Counted from the stretch's first letter, positions 23,895 to 32,196 are shown. The stretch: 39,273 bases of DNA from an uncultured Dorea sp. (GCA_910578455.1 CAJTQA010000032.1:1-39273), one strand, 5' to 3'. Numbers and translations: made by a program. The notes: generated by a model from the sequence alone, not told the origin.

Positions 23895-25394
23895 TTACTT
23901 ACGGAATGCGACACTGTTCCAAAGCAGTTCATTCTTAAACTGGCGGATTGTCGTGTCTTTGTCAATATAAACTGCCTCGATGCCCATAGCTGCCGCCCAG
24001 TCGCCCATCTGCTCTGCGGTAAGGTCATAGGAGAACGCCGTATGGTGAGCGCCGCCCGCTAAGATCCAGGCCTCTGCCCCGGTCTTAAGGTTCGGCTGCG
24101 GTGTCCAGAATGCCGTAGCAACCGGGAGTTTCGGCATCGGTTTTTCATTCTTCTTACAGTCCACGTCATTGATGATCAGGCGGAACCTGTCTCCAAGGTC
24201 AATGAGGGAGGTCGCGATGGCCGGCCCTGTCTTTGACGTAAATACAAGCCTTGCCGGATCTTCCCTGTCGCCCATGGAAAGCGGCTGCTCCTTGATGCTG
24301 ATCTTGCCGTCTGCTACGGACGGGCATACCTCAAGCATGTGTGCCTGCAGGATTCCCTCTTTGCCCGGAACCAGATTGTATGTATAGTCTTCCATAAAGG
24401 ACGTTCCCTTGGCATCCTTCATGCCCTGGGTCATAATCTTCATCACACGCACCATGGCCGCCGTCTTCCAGTCGCCCTCGCCGCCGAAACCGTAGCCTTT
24501 CTCCATCAGCCTCTGAATCGCCAGGCCCGGGAGCTGCTTTAACGCGCCGAGGTCGCCGAAGTGTGTGACGATTGCATGATAATTCTTCTCCTCAAGGAAT
24601 CTCTCAAATCCAATCTCAATGCCTGCCTGAACCGCTACATGCTCGCGGAATTCCTTCTCATCCCTGCCCTCTAAAAGAATCTCATATTTGTCATAGTATT
24701 CCTCAACCAGAGCATTGATGTCTCCCTGAGATACCGCGCCTACTGCCTCTGCAATCTCATTTACCGGATAAGCGTCAACTTCCCAGCCGAATTTAATCTG
24801 CGCCTCAACCTTATCACCCTCGGTAACGGCAACATTTCTCATATTGTCAGCAATTCTCATGACACGCACATGGCTGCTCTCGATCACGCCGATGGCAGTA
24901 CGCATCCAGGAACCGATCCTCTTCTGCACATCCTCGTCCGCCCAGTAGCCCATAACCACTTTGCGCTCCATCCCAAGGCGGCTGAAAATGTGTCCGTACT
25001 CGCGGTCTCCGTGAGCTGCCTGGTTCTCATTCATGAAATCCATGTCGATGGTGTCATAAGGAATCTCCCTGTTAAACTGTGTATGCAGATGAAGGAGCGG
25101 TTTCCTAAGCTCCTGCAGCCCCAGAATCCATGACTTCGCCGGCGAAAATGTGTGCATCCAGGTGATAACCCCGGCGCACAGTTCGTCCGTATTCGCCTCA
25201 TTGAATGTCTTCCTGATCAGCTCATTCGTAAGCAGCGTTGGTTTCCAAACCACCTCAAAGGGAAGGTTGCCGGACTTATTTAATTCCTCTACGATAATCT
25301 TCGAGTGCTCCGCCACGTGCGCCAGGCATTCATCCCCATATAAATCCTGTGAACCGGTGCAAAACCAAAACTGATACTTTTTCATCTCCATCAT
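23895..25394 (-). CDS. araA: L-arabinose isomerase
   Basis: Converts L-arabinose to L-ribulose with Mn as cofactor. The 499-residue sequence begins with FWFCTGSQDLYG, diagnostic of AraA, and contains CAGVITWMHTFSPAKSWI, LLHLHTQFNREIP and the catalytic/metal region GFGGEGDWKTAAMVRVMK with SFMEDYTYN; the C-terminal LAGGAHHTAFS supplies further His ligands. AGGAGG sits 10 bases before the first ATG (25394), and an in-frame ATG follows directly. It is the first gene of the leftward ara operon. Confidence 0.97.
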   Translation of the reverse strand: MMEMKKYQFWFCTGSQDLYGDECLAHVAEHSKIIVEELNKSGNLPFEVVWKPTLLTNELIRKTFNEANTDELCAGVITWMHTFSPAKSWILGLQELRKPLLHLHTQFNREIPYDTIDMDFMNENQAAHGDREYGHIFSRLGMERKVVMGYWADEDVQKRIGSWMRTAIGVIESSHVRVMRIADNMRNVAVTEGDKVEAQIKFGWEVDAYPVNEIAEAVGAVSQGDINALVEEYYDKYEILLEGRDEKEFREHVAVQAGIEIGFERFLEEKNYHAIVTHFGDLGALKQLPGLAIQRLMEKGYGFGGEGDWKTAAMVRVMKIMTQGMKDAKGTSFMEDYTYNLVPGKEGILQAHMLEVCPSVADGKISIKEQPLSMGDREDPARLVFTSKTGPAIATSLIDLGDRFRLIINDVDCKKNEKPMPKLPVATAFWTPQPNLKTGAEAWILAGGAHHTAFSYDLTAEQMGDWAAAMGIEAVYIDKDTTIRQFKNELLWNSVAFRK

Positions 25395-25437
25395 AATATA
25401 TTGTCCTCCTTTTTGATAAATGTATCTTTATCCGTTT

Positions 25438-25455
25438 TTAAGTTATATAATTTAA
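25438..25455. promoter_or_regulatory. Palindrome over the araA start site, candidate operator
   Basis: TTAAGTTATATAATTTAA is an 18-base palindrome with one mismatched pair. It begins at the araA -10 element and covers the predicted transcription start near 25448, an ideal place for a repressor such as the AraR encoded at 26709-27806. It does not match the known Bacillus AraR box in detail, so the assignment is tentative. Confidence 0.4.
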
Positions 25456-25482
25456 TTATAGAAAAATCTGTAATTTTATCAA
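25455..25482 (-). promoter_or_regulatory. Promoter of the araA-araB-araD(-MCP) operon
   Basis: On the minus strand TTGATA (25482-25477), a 16-base spacer and a perfect TATAAT (25460-25455). The predicted start is near 25448, leaving a leader of about 54 bases to the araA ATG. Confidence 0.65.
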
Positions 25483-25522
25483 TTCCCTAACTCTGCCGGC
25501 AGCATAAAAAAGTTACTTATTC

Positions 25523-25538
25523 CGACTTGTATAAGTTG
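25523..25538. promoter_or_regulatory. Imperfect palindrome touching the araC-type promoter
   Basis: CGACTTGTATAAGTTG is a near-palindrome (two mismatched pairs around the centre-symmetric arms) that overlaps the -35 element of the divergent regulator gene and lies about 40 bases upstream of the araA -35. It could bind AraR or the AraC-type protein. Confidence 0.3.
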
Positions 25539-25563
25539 AAAAATTACCTGAATCTGATACAAT
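25536..25563 (+). promoter_or_regulatory. Promoter of the AraC-type regulator gene
   Basis: TTGAAA (25536-25541), a 16-base spacer and TACAAT (25558-25563) lie about 45 bases before the ATG. It is divergent from the araA promoter, with about 54 bases between the two -35 elements. Confidence 0.6.
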
Positions 25564-25608
25564 AGATAAATAACAAGCATTTTATAAAATCAGCAGGAGA
25601 CAGCCGCC

Positions 25609-26661
25609 ATGACTCTTTTACAGCTATCCCACCAGATTACCGATAACCACCGATTGCTCCTCCCCCCGGAGCACAAGCTGAACACCCGCCTGGTATGCCC
25701 GGAATACTCAAAGTCTGCCCAGGAGGTAAAGACTTATCCGCTTATGCAGGAGGAGCGGGTCTTTGCACTGTGCTGGAACATCCAAAGCTCCAACGAGCTT
25801 TACGCCACAATGTGCCCCTCCCCGCAGCCTTTTTGCTGCTGCCATCACTTTGCCGACGGCGAAAAAACCCAGCTCCACACCCACGACTATATTGAGCTTG
25901 CCTATATCATGGACGGCCGTTTCAGCCAGCGCATCCTCGGCAATGACATCTCCTTTTCCAGGGGCGACTTATGCCTGATCGACAAGAACTGCATCCATCA
26001 GGACTATCTGCTCTCCCAGCCCGCTTCCATCCTTTTCCTGGGAATCTCCAACGACATGTTTTCCGAGATTATGGAGGAAAATGTAACCGCACAGAAGATT
26101 ATGTCATTCCTGCAGTCTGCCCTCCTAAAGCAAAAGGATGTCCAGCAATACCTGCATTTCAAGCCCAACACCCACGCTGCGGCCGAGCTGGAAGACTGCC
26201 TTTACTGGCTGCTGAGGGAACTGTATGAGGGCGGCGTCGGCTCCCACCACATCTGCAAAGGCCTGCTCCTCCGCATCTTTGCAATCATCAGCACAAAATA
26301 TGATTTCTCCCTCTCAAAAGACCAGCGCAAGACCATGAACTGGCTGATTTTCGGGGAGGTCTCCGCATATATCCGCAAGAACCATGCCGACATAAAGATT
26401 CAGGACCTGACCGATGCATTTCATTTTCAGGAGGATTATTTCAACCGGCTCATAAAGAGCAAGACCGGGCTGACCTACTCCGCTTTCCTGCAGCAGATAC
26501 GGCTTGAGAGGGCAGAGCACCTCCTTACTTCCTCCCGGAAAAGTGTGGAAGAGATTGCCGCCGCTGTTGGTTACCGCAACAAAGGGTATTTCTATAAGAT
26601 TTTTCAGGAAAAATATGGGATTACACCGTCAAAATACCGAAAACGGAACGGGATTCTGTAG
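25609..26661 (+). CDS. AraC-family transcriptional regulator with cupin sensor domain
   Basis: A 350-residue regulator. The N-terminal cupin region is seen in LHTHDYIELAYIMDGRFSQR and RGDLCLIDKNCIHQD (about residues 85-130). The C-terminal 100 residues hold two helix-turn-helix units: IKIQDLTDAFHFQEDYFNRL and SVEEIAAAVGYRNKGYFYKI, ending PSKYRKRN. It starts with AGGAGA 8 bases before the ATG. Divergent position makes it a likely activator of araA-araB-araD, although AraR is also present. The sensed ligand is not determined; the fold is that of the AraC/RhaS/YesN-like group rather than E. coli AraC proper. Confidence 0.9.
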   Translation: MTLLQLSHQITDNHRLLLPPEHKLNTRLVCPEYSKSAQEVKTYPLMQEERVFALCWNIQSSNELYATMCPSPQPFCCCHHFADGEKTQLHTHDYIELAYIMDGRFSQRILGNDISFSRGDLCLIDKNCIHQDYLLSQPASILFLGISNDMFSEIMEENVTAQKIMSFLQSALLKQKDVQQYLHFKPNTHAAAELEDCLYWLLRELYEGGVGSHHICKGLLLRIFAIISTKYDFSLSKDQRKTMNWLIFGEVSAYIRKNHADIKIQDLTDAFHFQEDYFNRLIKSKTGLTYSAFLQQIRLERAEHLLTSSRKSVEEIAAAVGYRNKGYFYKIFQEKYGITPSKYRKRNGIL

Positions 26662-26676
26662 CTCTCCCGTTCCGTT
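26642..26676. terminator. Bidirectional terminator hairpin overlapping the regulator stop codon
   Basis: AACGGAACGGGA (26642-26653) pairs perfectly over 12 bases with TCCCGTTCCGTT (26665-26676). The stem includes the last codons and spans the stop of the AraC-type gene. On the minus strand it is followed by TTTT, so it probably also ends the leftward araR transcript. A second, weaker hairpin (26683-26703) lies between it and the araR stop. Confidence 0.7.
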
Positions 26677-26708
26677 ATATCTTAGGGTCAAAGCACCTTT
26701 GCCCCGCA

Positions 26709-27806
26709 TCATATGCATTCTCCGATGATCCTTGTAGACTTCCTCACCACCAGCTTAGACCTTAACTCTACGCTGTCAGACACTTTCTCGCTGCCAAGCA
26801 GCGCCAGCATTATCCTAGCGGCGTTTCCTGCCAGTTCATCCACCGGATTATTCACCGATGTAAGAGGCACATCACAATATCCTGCCAGATCCGAATTATC
26901 AATCCCCACTACCGACAGCTCCCCCGGAATGGATATCCCGTTAATCTTACATATATTCACAAGCTTGACCGCGACTTCATCATTATAGCAGACGCATGCC
27001 GTGCAGTCTTTAAGGCGGCGCAGATAGGACTCTCCCTCCTGCTCCATCTCCCGAAGCCCCCTCGTATCGATCCAGCTGATGTTTTCGCTCCTTATTTTTA
27101 TGTCATGCTCCATTAACGCAGCCACATATCCGGCATACCTCTTATGGCCCTGACCGTCGTCCAGCTTAAATATTCCCCCGATTTTCCGATGCCCGCACTC
27201 AAGAAGATGTTCCGCCGCCGTCTTACCTGCCCAAAAGTCATCCATGCTGACATGCACGGCCGACAGCTCCGGATAGCTGCTGTTTATGAATACTACCGGG
27301 ATTCCCTTACGCTTAAGTTCCCGGTACAGCTCAAGGTTTGGATTGGGCAGCCCGCTTTTTGTCGTCTCGGCGATCACGCCGTCTATCACATCCTCATGGA
27401 TGAAATTTTTCAAGATATTCCTCTCGCGTTCCACCGCATTGTGGGTGAATGCAATCTGCAGCGAATACTCCGCCTTTGAGAGAATCCGCTCCATCTCATT
27501 GATGATTCCCGTGAAAATATATTCGTCAACATACGTCATCATAATAGCAATCCGCATCGTCCTGCGCTTTTTGTTTATGCCGCGCCGGCTGTCCTTCACA
27601 TACGTTCCGCTGCCCCGTATGCTGACGACAAGTCCTTTATCTCCAAGGACAGAAATTGCATGGCGGACAGTCTGGCGGCTCACCTTGAAAATAGACACAA
27701 GCCGATTCTCCGAATAGATCTTATCTCCTGCGGACAGCTCTCCATTCTCAATCTTTTCCGTGATCCAATCAACGATTTCTTCATACTTCGCCTTCTGCTG
27801 TGCCAT
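26709..27806 (-). CDS. araR: AraR-type repressor (GntR DNA-binding plus LacI sensor domain)
   Basis: About 365 residues. The N-terminal 70 residues are a GntR winged helix (KYEEIVDWITEKIENGELSA then SRQTVRHAISVLGDKGLVV and RGSGTYVKD). The rest is a LacI/PBP1-type sugar-binding domain (IPVVFINSSYPELSAVHVSM, LSVVGIDNSDLAGYCDVPLT). This fusion is the hallmark of AraR, the arabinose-responsive repressor of Firmicutes. The open frame begins with a TTG at 27818, but GGGAG lies 5 bases before the ATG at 27806, which is preferred. It follows the sugar permease gene by under 80 bases and is probably co-transcribed with the transporter. Confidence 0.88.
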   Translation of the reverse strand: MAQQKAKYEEIVDWITEKIENGELSAGDKIYSENRLVSIFKVSRQTVRHAISVLGDKGLVVSIRGSGTYVKDSRRGINKKRRTMRIAIMMTYVDEYIFTGIINEMERILSKAEYSLQIAFTHNAVERERNILKNFIHEDVIDGVIAETTKSGLPNPNLELYRELKRKGIPVVFINSSYPELSAVHVSMDDFWAGKTAAEHLLECGHRKIGGIFKLDDGQGHKRYAGYVAALMEHDIKIRSENISWIDTRGLREMEQEGESYLRRLKDCTACVCYNDEVAVKLVNICKINGISIPGELSVVGIDNSDLAGYCDVPLTSVNNPVDELAGNAARIMLALLGSEKVSDSVELRSKLVVRKSTRIIGECI

Positions 27807-27883
27807 GCCATCTCCCAACTTTCATATTTTTTACAGTCGGTGCCGCCAGATTCCCGGCAGCATACCGACTGGTATAGCAAATA

Positions 27884-29056
27884 TTAATTCTTCTTCTTGG
27901 AAGAAATAACGTCAAATGTAACTGCTCCAAGAAGTACAAGACCCTTTACAACCTTCTGGAGGTCTGTGGACAATCCGCACAGAACCATTCCGTTATTTAG
28001 TATACCCATAACGAACGCTCCTACAACCGCTCCGAGGATCGTACCTACACCGCCGGCTGCCGCCGCGCCGCCTATGTAACATGCGCCGATGGCGTCAAGC
28101 TCGATACCGTCGCCGGCCTTCGGCGTCGCTGAACCTGCACGGGCCGCAAGGACGATACCTGCAACCGCGCCTAAAAATCCCATGTTTGTATATACCCAGA
28201 AAAATACCTGTTTCGTATTGATACCGGAAAGCCTTGCCGCTTTCATGTTACCGCCGAGGGCGTAAATCTGACGGCCGGCAACTGTCTTGCTTGTGACAAA
28301 ATGATAGATGGCAACAATCACACCCATGAGCAGGAGCACGATCGGAAGGCCGTTGCAGCGCGCCAGCTTGTATGCGTAAAACCATACGATTCCAAGGATG
28401 ATTGCATCCTTGATGATAAGCTGCCATGCCGGAACAAGGGCAAATCCGTATTTTTTCTTTGCCGCAATGGATTTTAATTCTGATAAGACGATCAGCACCG
28501 TTGCGATAACTGCTACGATAATCGTAACGATATCAATCGTTCCCTCTCCAAAAGGAACTTTGTTGGTAACAAAGAAACCTGCGCCTACAAACTTAAATGC
28601 ATCCGGAACCGGCCCTACCGTCTGCGACGCAAGGAATGTATAGGTAAGTCCGCGGCCGATCAGCATGGATGCCAGCGTCGCTACGAATGGCGGAACGCTC
28701 ATGTAAGCGATAAAGAATCCATTGAATACGCCGAACAACAGCCCAACGCCGATTGCCGCCAGGAAACCTACCGGGATGCTCATGCCTCCCTCACATACAA
28801 GCTTTGCCGCAACCGCTCCGCAAAGAGCAACGTAAGAGCCGACACCAAGGTCGATATTTCCGGTCAGTACGCAAAGCAGCATACCTGTTGCAAGAATAAC
28901 GATATAACCATTCTGCATCAGAAGGTTGTTCATGTTCATAGGAGTCGCGTTGGATCCTCCTGTTAAAATATAAAATATAATGTAAATTGCCAGCAGCGCC
29001 AGCACCATGCCATACTGCTTTAAATTCAGATTAACTGTATTTTTCTTTTCCATCAT
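27884..29056 (-). CDS. mmsB: MmsB/GguB-type sugar ABC transporter permease
   Basis: A 390-residue membrane protein with about ten hydrophobic helices and the BPD_transp_2 signature region (GVGSYVALCGAVAAKL, GLLFGVFNGFFIAY, SMLIGRGLTYTF). It is larger than ribose or galactose permeases because of a central hydrophilic insert with extra helices (KSIAAKKKYGFALVPA), which fits the multiple-monosaccharide MmsB/GguB branch. The stop of the ATPase gene and its ATG share one base. With its partners it imports pentoses, galactose or arabinose; arabinose fits this locus. Confidence 0.88.
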   Translation of the reverse strand: MMEKKNTVNLNLKQYGMVLALLAIYIIFYILTGGSNATPMNMNNLLMQNGYIVILATGMLLCVLTGNIDLGVGSYVALCGAVAAKLVCEGGMSIPVGFLAAIGVGLLFGVFNGFFIAYMSVPPFVATLASMLIGRGLTYTFLASQTVGPVPDAFKFVGAGFFVTNKVPFGEGTIDIVTIIVAVIATVLIVLSELKSIAAKKKYGFALVPAWQLIIKDAIILGIVWFYAYKLARCNGLPIVLLLMGVIVAIYHFVTSKTVAGRQIYALGGNMKAARLSGINTKQVFFWVYTNMGFLGAVAGIVLAARAGSATPKAGDGIELDAIGACYIGGAAAAGGVGTILGAVVGAFVMGILNNGMVLCGLSTDLQKVVKGLVLLGAVTFDVISSKKKN

Positions 29057-30609
29057 TAAGCTCCTTTCTGATTATTATGCTGCATAATGCATTTCATAAT
29101 CTTTTCCTGTGATAATTCTTCTTTTGACAGTTCCCCGGCAATCTGGCCTTCGTTCAAAACGTATGTCCTGTCGCATGTACCGATGATCTCCGGCATTTCC
29201 GAAGAGATAACAATAACCGCCTTTCCGGATTTTGCCAGCTCGTTGATCGCGCAGTAAATTTCATACTTGGCGCCTACGTCGATACCGCGGGTAGGCTCGT
29301 CAAGAATCAGGACATCCGGCTCTGTCAGCATCCATTTTGCCAGCACGACCTTCTGCTGATTACCACCGGACAAAGAACCTACTGTCTGGTTAATGGAATT
29401 CGATTTGATATTGATAAGTTTCTTGTATTTTTCAGCAGCTACGATTTCATCGTTGCTGTTTACGACACCGTTCTTGGAGAAGAATCCGCGGAGCGCTGCC
29501 AGCGTCATGTTCCACTTGATATCATTGATCAGCACAAGCCCGTATGTCTTCCTGTCCTCCGATGTGTAGGCAATCTTGTTCTCAATGGCCTCTTTTACAT
29601 TGTTAATTTTCACCGGTTTCCCGTGCATAAGGACTTCACCGGTAATCTTCTGGCCGTACTCATGGCCGAAAAGGCTCATGGCAAACTCTGTTCTTCCGGC
29701 TCCCATCAGCCCTGCAAGGCCTACAACCTCGCCTGCGCGCACTTTGATGTTAATGTTCTTTAACATCTGGCGGCTTGCATCCTCCGGGTTAAATACGTTC
29801 CAATCCTTAACTTCCAGCACCACATCCCCGATGGGGCAGTCTGTCCGTTCCGGATAACGGTTCGTCAGCTCACGCCCAACCATGCCTTTGATAATGCGGT
29901 CTTCGGTAAATTCGTCCTCGCCCTTGATAAGCGTCTCGATGGTGTGTCCGTCACGGATAACCGTAATGGCGTCTGCAACATAGCTGATCTCATTGAGCTT
30001 ATGCGAAATGATGATACAGGTGATTCCCTGCTCTTTCAGTTTCAGCATGATCTCAAGGAGCTGCGCGCTCTCCTCATCGTTGAGGGCTGCCGTAGGCTCG
30101 TCAAGGATCAGAAGATCCACCTTCTTGGCAAGCGCCTTCGCAATCTCGATAAGCTGCTGCTTTCCTACGCCGAGAGAATTAATCGGTGCCTCGATATTTT
30201 CATTTCCAAGGCCCACTTTCTCAAGCATCTCTTTCGCACGGCTCTTCGTTTCCGTCCAGTTGATCACGCCCTTCATGGAAGTCTGCTCATTTCCCATAAA
30301 CACGTTCTCCGCCACTGACAGGTATGGGCTTAAGGCAAGCTCCTGATGAATGATAACGATTCCCTTTTTCTCACTGTCCTTGATGTTGTGGTTCTTTACA
30401 AGCTCACCGTTGTACATGATGTCGCCTGTATAAGTGCCAAAGGGATAGATTCCGGACAGTACATTCATCAGCGTGGATTTTCCAGCACCATTCTCACCGC
30501 AAAGAGCGTGTATCTCACCGCGTTTTACTTTCAGATTGACATCGTCCAGTGCCTTTACGCCAGAGAACTCTTTTGTGATATGGTTCATTTCCAGAATGTA
30601 ATCAGACAT
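29056..30609 (-). CDS. mmsA: MmsA/GguA-type sugar ABC transporter ATP-binding protein
   Basis: A 517-residue protein with two fused nucleotide-binding domains, typical of the RbsA/XylG/MglA class. Domain 1 has Walker A GENGAGKST (38-46), signature LGVGKQQLIEIAKAL and Walker B LLILDEPTAAL. Domain 2 has the usual degenerate Walker A (GLMGAGRTEF), signature LSGGNQQKVVLAKW and Walker B VLILDEPTRGIDVG. It has an AAGGAG ribosome site and lies 89 bases after the binding-protein gene, behind a hairpin that probably lowers its expression relative to that gene. Confidence 0.92.
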   Translation of the reverse strand: MSDYILEMNHITKEFSGVKALDDVNLKVKRGEIHALCGENGAGKSTLMNVLSGIYPFGTYTGDIMYNGELVKNHNIKDSEKKGIVIIHQELALSPYLSVAENVFMGNEQTSMKGVINWTETKSRAKEMLEKVGLGNENIEAPINSLGVGKQQLIEIAKALAKKVDLLILDEPTAALNDEESAQLLEIMLKLKEQGITCIIISHKLNEISYVADAITVIRDGHTIETLIKGEDEFTEDRIIKGMVGRELTNRYPERTDCPIGDVVLEVKDWNVFNPEDASRQMLKNINIKVRAGEVVGLAGLMGAGRTEFAMSLFGHEYGQKITGEVLMHGKPVKINNVKEAIENKIAYTSEDRKTYGLVLINDIKWNMTLAALRGFFSKNGVVNSNDEIVAAEKYKKLINIKSNSINQTVGSLSGGNQQKVVLAKWMLTEPDVLILDEPTRGIDVGAKYEIYCAINELAKSGKAVIVISSEMPEIIGTCDRTYVLNEGQIAGELSKEELSQEKIMKCIMQHNNQKGA

Positions 30610-30645
30610 TTTCTCAACTCCTTTTTATATTTTTGTATTGCCAAA

Positions 30646-30683
30646 ATAATGAGAGCGGCGGCTATCTGCCACCGCCCCATTAT
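30646..30683 (-). terminator. Intercistronic hairpin / partial terminator between chvE and mmsA
   Basis: On the minus strand ATAATG pairs with CATTAT at the base, and GGCGG-GGC with GCC-CCGCC in the GC-rich upper stem, followed by TTTTGG. Such stem-loops after binding-protein genes stabilise the upstream message or stop part of transcription, giving an excess of binding protein over membrane components. Confidence 0.65.
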
Positions 30684-30698
30684 CTTTGTCATTTAAGA

Positions 30699-31817
30699 TT
30701 ATTCTGCCTTCTCGATATCTTCTTCTGTGTAGTATCCGCTGTCGATTACAAGCTCTTTGTAGTTGTCTTTGTCAAGAGATACTGGCTCGCAAAGATATGA
30801 CGGAACAACTAATTTGTGGTTGTCATATGTCTCTGTGTCGTTAATCTCCGGCTCGCCGCCCTCTACTACTGCCTGTACCATCGTTACGCACTTCTCAGCA
30901 AGAAGTCCTGTGTCCTTGAAGATTGTCTGTGTCTGTTTGCCCTCGATGATATTCTTAACTGCCATAACCTCTGCATCCTGTCCTGTGATCAGCGGCCAGT
31001 TGTCCTCTTTGTATCCAGCGCCCTCTAAAGCAGCTTTGATACCATAAGCGAAACCGTCGAATGCGGAGCAAGCGATGTCAAGGTCTTCGTCAGCGTAGAA
31101 ACCTGTCAGGTAGTTCTCACAGTTCTGCTGAGCTGTCTCCTGAGACCATCTTAAAATACAGGTATCCTCAAAGGATGTTCTTCCGGACTTACAAACCAGC
31201 TTGCCGTCCTTGAGGTATTTCTCAAGAACGCTCATAACGCCCTTGTGAAGAAGAACTGCATTGTTGTCATCCGGTGAGCCCATGAAGAACTCAATCGTCT
31301 GCGGCTCGGATGCATTTGCAAGGTCAGCTTTTGTCTCGATGTACTCGCCGATCTTTCTTCCGACGCCTTCGTTATCGAATGATGCATAGTAGCTTACTGC
31401 GTCTGTGTCCATAAGAAGACGGTCATAAGCGATAACCGGGATGTTTGCCTGTTTTGCCTGGTCAAGAACATTTACAAGCGCGCCGGAGTCAATCGCTGCG
31501 ATTACAAGACAGTCAACGCCCTGTGCGATCATAGTCTCAAGCTGGCTTGTCTGCGTCGGGATATCATCCTCTGCATACTGAAGGTCTACTTTATAGCCAA
31601 GAGCCTCGAGCTGTTTCTTCATGTTGTCTCCGTCCTTGATCCATCTCTCAGAACTCTGCGTCGGCATTGCAACGCCAACCTTCTTGCCATTGCTCTCAGC
31701 TTTCTCGCCGCCGTCTCCGCCATCGCTGGATGAGCTGCTGCTGCCACCGCCGCCGCATGCTGCAAGTGACAGTACCATCACGCCTGCTAACAGTACACTT
31801 AACAACTTCTTTTTCAT
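30699..31817 (-). CDS. chvE: ChvE-like sugar-binding lipoprotein of the MmsAB transporter
   Basis: A 372-residue extracellular solute-binding protein. The signal peptide with lipobox LAAC (lipidated Cys21) is followed by a Gly/Ser-rich linker, so it is anchored to the outer face of the membrane. The mature part is a Peripla_BP_4 fold: VGVAMPTQSSERWIKDGDNM, QLETMIAQGVDCLVIAAIDS, NIPVIAYDRLL, WPLITGQDAEVMAVKNII. This pattern is that of ChvE/MmsE-type multiple monosaccharide binding proteins (arabinose, xylose, galactose, glucose). It is the first gene of the transporter-araR unit. Its promoter contains a nine-G tract, described separately. Confidence 0.9.
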   Translation of the reverse strand: MKKKLLSVLLAGVMVLSLAACGGGGSSSSSSDGGDGGEKAESNGKKVGVAMPTQSSERWIKDGDNMKKQLEALGYKVDLQYAEDDIPTQTSQLETMIAQGVDCLVIAAIDSGALVNVLDQAKQANIPVIAYDRLLMDTDAVSYYASFDNEGVGRKIGEYIETKADLANASEPQTIEFFMGSPDDNNAVLLHKGVMSVLEKYLKDGKLVCKSGRTSFEDTCILRWSQETAQQNCENYLTGFYADEDLDIACSAFDGFAYGIKAALEGAGYKEDNWPLITGQDAEVMAVKNIIEGKQTQTIFKDTGLLAEKCVTMVQAVVEGGEPEINDTETYDNHKLVVPSYLCEPVSLDKDNYKELVIDSGYYTEEDIEKAE

Positions 31818-31841
31818 ATATGATCCTCCTTTTTTTATCCT

Positions 31842-31857
31842 GACAGCTTTTGCTGTC
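31842..31857 (-). other. Leader hairpin upstream of chvE
   Basis: GACAGC and GCTGTC form a perfect 6-bp stem with a 4-base A-rich loop in the 5' leader, ending about 7 bases before the AAAAGGAGG ribosome site. It may protect the 5' end of the message. It is too small for a riboswitch. Confidence 0.4.
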
Positions 31858-31873
31858 TGTTTGCTATATTCCT

Positions 31874-31902
31874 ATTATACCCCCCCCCTGTGCATTTTTC
31901 AA
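31874..31902 (-). promoter_or_regulatory. chvE promoter with a G9 tract in its spacer
   Basis: On the minus strand TTGAAA (31902-31897), a spacer of exactly 17 bases and a perfect TATAAT (31879-31874). The last nine spacer bases (31880-31888 on the plus strand as C) are a homopolymer of G directly abutting the -10 box. Loss or gain of one G would move the spacing to 16 or 18. The gene-free stretch from 31818 to 32218 holds this promoter, the leader hairpin, repeats and one inverted repeat; no gene is seen in it. Confidence 0.72.
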
Positions 31903-31926
31903 CCCGCAATAGTATACAAATCTGCA

Positions 31927-32047
31927 TACAACTTTTTATGCATATGTTTTATTTCAATACATGTTTAGGGTTGCTGTACATGTACAACTTTTTCCTTTTT
32001 ATGCATCTTGCACAACAAAAATCGGATGTCCAAACCTTTGCTGTACA
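31927..32047. repeat. Cluster of short direct repeats and a palindrome upstream of chvE
   Basis: Three pairs are visible. TACAACTTTTT occurs at 31927-31937 and 31983-31993. TTTTTATGCAT occurs at 31933-31943 and 31996-32006. TTGCTGTACA occurs at 31971-31980 and 32038-32047. The palindrome TGTACATGTACA is at 31975-31986. The layout looks like a duplicated regulatory module. TGTAC/GTACA arms recall the Bacillus AraR box core (TTGTAC-GTACAA, from memory) but with two extra central bases. Confidence 0.45.
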
Positions 32048-32174
32048 GTTTCTAAGAGGACGCGGGGATACCGCATAACCGGAGCGCTTCCCCTGTCTGC
32101 GTGAGGAAAGGCAGCCCCAAAACGCCGTCCTCATAAAAAACATTTCAGGTTTTGTCAGATTTCCTCCTTGGGTG

Positions 32175-32196
32175 AGCGTAATAGATAGTATACGCT
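32175..32196. promoter_or_regulatory. Inverted repeat upstream of the ABC operon, candidate operator
   Basis: AGCGTA (32175-32180) and TACGCT (32191-32196) are perfect inverted arms separated by 10 bases, 23 bases before the first permease ATG. A TATACG box lies within (32189-32194), with only a poor -35. It may be the binding site of a regulator of this operon. Confidence 0.35.

Noticed and set aside
23882..24028. A longer araB N-terminus starting at 24028
   Set aside because: This extension overlaps araA and reads as its out-of-frame shadow. A strong ribosome site marks the ATG at 23881.
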